Shown in pieces: positions 5,741-6,999 of a DNA stretch of 6,999 nucleotides; position 1 is the first letter of the stretch; each line of letters opens with the position of its first letter. The translations under genes and the position numbers were made by a program. Origin of the DNA: an uncultured Lachnospiraceae bacterium (GTDB taxonomy: Bacteria; Bacillota; Clostridia; Lachnospirales; Lachnospiraceae); contig CACZTF010000022.1 of the NCBI GenBank assembly GCA_902784025.1, forward strand, positions 1 to 6,999. Direction: 5' to 3'. The notes under the pieces were generated by a model that was not told the DNA's origin, made no database searches, and saw only the letters and a list, made by a program, of their open reading frames with translations.

Positions 5741-6999
5741 CTTTGTAGTCTTATAAGTGATCTGATAGTAATCACTGGGATGAGGAGTAACACCTGTTAC
5801 CTTATCAGTTGTAACAAGAGACATTTTCAGTCTGTCCATAAAGCACATAGCGTCTTCATCAAGAACGTGCTGAACGATCTTTCTAGTGATCTCTCCTCTC
5901 TTATCAGTATCAAACTCGGCATCAAATTCTTTTATAAGTGCGTCTACTTCGGGATTACTGTAGTGGCTGAAGTTATTAACTCCGTCCGTTGCAAATACAG
6001 AATGTATGTAAGATGAAGGATCACCCGTAGGCAAGGTAACAAACGCATAAGGTGCAAGCTCAAACTCGTCAGCTTTAAGAGTTTCCGAACTTGACTCTAA
6101 AACATTTATGGACGAATCTATACCCACCTGACGGAACTGCTCCTGCATAGCCTCTGAAAGCATGGGAAGCTCTGCACGGCTTGAGTAGGTAACTATACGA
6201 AGTGAAAGTTCCTCGCCGTCTTTATCAAGAGTTCCGTTTCCGTTTGTATCGGCATAACCTTCATCCGCTAAAAGTTTCTTGGCGCCTTCCACATCAAACT
6301 CTGTTGCCTTAAGATTTTCGCCGTAAACGGTATTCTCAGGGAATGCACCTACAGCAGGCTCTCCGAATCCGTTCATAACAACAGAACCGTAGGTATCTTT
6401 ATCGATAAGCATATTTATTGCTTTTCTCACATTTGCATTTTGTAAATGTTTATTATTAAGATTGTGGTATATCTTATATACACGTGACGTAGCAACAGTC
6501 AAAAGTTTGTAGTTAGGGTTATCCTTCAGCATCTGCTGGCCTTCATAAGACATACCGTAAGCCATGTCGATGTCACCGGACTGCATGGACGCAACCATGG
6601 TATCCTTGTCTGCAATAGCGATTACCTCAAGCTTGGAAAGCCCGGGCTTACCCTGCCAGTAATCATCATAAGGTACATAAGTTGTCTGCTTGTCCTCTTC
6701 ATACTTTTCAACCATATAAGGACCGGTACCTATGGGCTTTGTCTCAAAGTCCTCCCCGGACTCCGCATCTATAATACACGCATAAGGATCCGTAAGGTTG
6801 TTGATGAAAGAAGGGTTGGGCTCGGAGGTAGTCACTTTAAGAGTCTGTCCGTCTGCCTCCATACTTTTTATCTTGAGATCATCAGGAGCTCTGTCATTCA
6901 GATCCATAGTACGCTGAAGAGACTTCATCACAGCCTCGGCATCACAGGTCTTTCCGTTCTGGAAAGTGATCCCATCCTTAATCTTGATCTCATAAGTAA
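5732..6999 (-). CDS. ABC transporter substrate-binding protein, SBP_bac_5 family (peptide/nickel type), N-terminus cut off
   Basis: This is the extracytoplasmic ligand receptor of a peptide/nickel-class ABC importer; in Gram-positives it is usually a lipoprotein. The gene runs off the right edge: 421 residues are visible, and about 100 including the signal peptide should be missing from a family length of roughly 520-540. In visible numbering, the family signatures are IKIKDGITFQNGK (4-16), PIGTGPYMV (88-96), YHNLNNKHLQNANVRKAIN (177-195) followed by MLIDKD, an acidic calcium-loop-like DTNGNGTLDKDG (250-261), PTGDPSSYIHS (323-333) and YSNPEVDALI (346-355). The segment GEPAVGAFPEN (212-222) resembles nickel/metallophore receptors more than classical OppA in my judgement, but ligand residues cannot be assigned. 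The frame is open to the edge, so the internal GTG and ATG codons near 6931 are not starts. No permease or ATPase gene follows it; these must lie upstream or elsewhere. Confidence 0.9.
   Translation of the reverse strand, partial: TYEIKIKDGITFQNGKTCDAEAVMKSLQRTMDLNDRAPDDLKIKSMEADGQTLKVTTSEPNPSFINNLTDPYACIIDAESGEDFETKPIGTGPYMVEKYEEDKQTTYVPYDDYWQGKPGLSKLEVIAIADKDTMVASMQSGDIDMAYGMSYEGQQMLKDNPNYKLLTVATSRVYKIYHNLNNKHLQNANVRKAINMLIDKDTYGSVVMNGFGEPAVGAFPENTVYGENLKATEFDVEGAKKLLADEGYADTNGNGTLDKDGEELSLRIVTYSSRAELPMLSEAMQEQFRQVGIDSSINVLESSSETLKADEFELAPYAFVTLPTGDPSSYIHSVFATDGVNNFSHYSNPEVDALIKEFDAEFDTDKRGEITRKIVQHVLDEDAMCFMDRLKMSLVTTDKVTGVTPHPSDYYQITYKTTKTE

Noticed and set aside
5605..5793. N-terminal extension of the methyltransferase frame by 63 codons upstream of 5604
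   Set aside because: It overlaps the end of the binding-protein gene, contains no recognisable domain, and a strong GGAGG site sits 5 bases before the ATG at 5604.
6929..6931. GTG as the start of the binding-protein gene
   Set aside because: The same frame continues to the window edge with a typical family segment (IKIKDGITFQNGK), so the gene is simply cut by the window.

Overview
The window looks like chromosomal DNA of a low-to-mid GC Gram-positive bacterium in the Clostridia, probably Lachnospiraceae-like. This rests on the Firmicutes gene order yloU-yloV-recG, on strong purine-rich Shine-Dalgarno sites, on sigma-A-type promoters, and on a MATE transporter whose N-terminus (DFTEGPI) is of the type common in clostridia. 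The assignment to family level is inference. All six genes I can support lie on the minus strand, so transcription runs from right to left. No tRNA, rRNA, CRISPR array, insertion sequence or phage gene was seen, and no gap between genes exceeds about 160 bases.

Right part (about 4141-6999, upstream in transcription). A solute-binding protein of the SBP_bac_5 family (peptide/nickel ABC importer type) lacks its N-terminus because the window ends. It is followed after 127 bases by an unusual protein made of two complete class I SAM methyltransferases fused head to tail. The pair could be a small-molecule or metallophore uptake/modification unit, but no permease, ATPase or biosynthetic partner is visible here. 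The spacer between them carries three copies of a 7-bp motif (ACTGAGT/ACTCAGT) that could form alternative stems.

Middle part (2497-4080). A MATE-family multidrug/metabolite efflux gene has its own promoter. A 22-bp inverted repeat overlaps the -10 box and expected start point and is a good candidate for a repressor operator. A probable terminator of the methyltransferase gene is interleaved with this promoter. A strong GC-rich hairpin ends the MATE transcript.

Left part (1-2449). A clear promoter (TTGTAA-17-TATAAT) drives yloU (Asp23/Gls24 family), yloV (fakA-like DhaL/DegV-type fatty acid kinase subunit) and recG (DNA helicase, only the first 115 residues visible). These are tightly packed, and recG's ribosome binding site overlaps the yloV stop codon. 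The ribosome binding sites argue for starts of yloU and yloV slightly downstream of the longest open frames.

The left cluster is ordinary core genome. The most interesting material is the double methyltransferase beside the binding protein, and the palindromic operator candidate in front of the efflux pump.
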